NCBI GenBank assembly: GCA_018001695.1
Contig: JAGNHN010000035.1
Coordinates: 1 to 37,135, forward strand
From: Lentimicrobiaceae bacterium
GTDB taxonomy: Bacteria > Bacteroidota > Bacteroidia > Bacteroidales > JAGNHN01
Length of the DNA: 37,135 nt
Reading direction: 5' to 3'
The first letter of the stretch is position 1; each line of letters opens with the position of its first letter. This document shows, one piece after another, positions 36,846 through 37,135 of the stretch. The notes under the pieces are model-generated. The model did not search any database. It was not told where the DNA came from and saw only the letters and a list, made by a program, of their open reading frames with translations. Made by a program: the position numbers and the translations under genes.

Positions 36846-37135
36846 ATCTGACGTGGGATTAAAGACAAAAGCCGCAGACTGTCCATCGCTTTAATAAACC
36901 AAAAAGCTATCCCGGCCTTCCTCTTCCAATACTACGAAGTTTCTTCTTCTCGTTGTCGGTCCTGGAAGCCATTTTGTGTTGCGCTTTCTCACCAGACTGC
37001 CTATGGCCATGTAAAAGAACATCCTATTCTTGCTGCGGTTAACGCCTCCGTGTATGAAACGTTGGGAGCTGCGGGATTCATTCCTATCCGCTTACACTTT
37101 CGCCCGCGCGGGGCTGGCCCTTTGAATAACCTCTT
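36846..37135. other. 290-base unassigned region at the window end
   Basis: No gene can be supported. On the plus strand one frame is open from 36852 to the window edge (about 94 codons, ending with IPIRLHFRPRGAGPLNNL), but no ATG, GTG or TTG begins most of it. On the minus strand a second frame enters from the edge and runs about 45 codons (it contains MNPAAPNVSYTEALTAA) to a TAG. The final 40 bases are GC-rich. This could be non-coding repeat or a gene fragment. Confidence 0.4.

Overview
The window is a stretch of chromosome from a member of the Bacteroidota. Four things point there. Several promoters have the -7 element TAnnTTTG used by the Bacteroidota sigma factor. Gene starts mostly lack a Shine-Dalgarno sequence. 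Families typical of the phylum are present: TIGR02757/DUF2400, DUF4369-TlpA, the fused E1 alpha/beta dehydrogenase, and stand-alone MnmD. The ribosomal cluster runs rpsL-rpsG-fusA-rpsJ without tuf and ends rpoA-rplQ, followed by enolase. I cannot place it below phylum from sequence alone. There is no phage, insertion sequence, CRISPR array or tRNA that I can support.

Layout. Positions 1-4041 hold the tail of an upstream gene (tentative), an 84-base hexanucleotide tract, a DUF2400 gene, a voltage-gated ion channel with a C-terminal zinc ribbon, a small lipoprotein and a convergent MFS transporter. Positions 4108-8116 hold a YceI lipoprotein with a clear intrinsic terminator, a fused 2-oxo acid dehydrogenase E1 and an unrecognised 191-residue protein. 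Positions 8117-10563 (minus strand) form a tight operon: beta-propeller-like lipoprotein, mnmD, Nudix hydrolase. Positions 10658-13507 (plus strand) carry a DEDDy exonuclease, an exported glutathione peroxidase-like protein and a DUF2779 nuclease-like protein. Positions 13499-15961 (minus) hold a TlpA-type thioredoxin and enolase.

Positions 16036-34191 (minus strand) are one 18-kb block of 33 co-directional genes. It joins the str, S10, spc and alpha operons: rpsL, rpsG, fusA, rpsJ, rplC, D, W, B, rpsS, rplV, rpsC, rplP, rpmC, rpsQ, rplN, X, E, rpsN, H, rplF, R, rpsE, rpmD, rplO, secY, map, infA, rpmJ, rpsM, K, D, rpoA, rplQ. These supply the translation apparatus, the Sec channel subunit, N-terminal Met removal and the RNA polymerase alpha subunit. 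A promoter with good -33 and -7 elements lies just upstream of rpsL, and a hairpin follows rplQ. The window closes with a divergent PcrA/UvrD helicase that starts at TTG, and an unassigned 290-base tail.

The core is conserved and ordinary. The points I would look at again are: the DUF2779 protein, which keeps a Cas4/AddB-like nuclease half but appears to have lost the catalytic residues of its exonuclease half; the channel-zinc ribbon fusion; the polypyrimidine hexamer tract ahead of the DUF2400 gene; the zinc-free forms of S14, S4 and L36; and the two gaps flanking pcrA, which contain long start-less open frames and face-to-face promoter candidates. I did not find a clear new multi-gene system.
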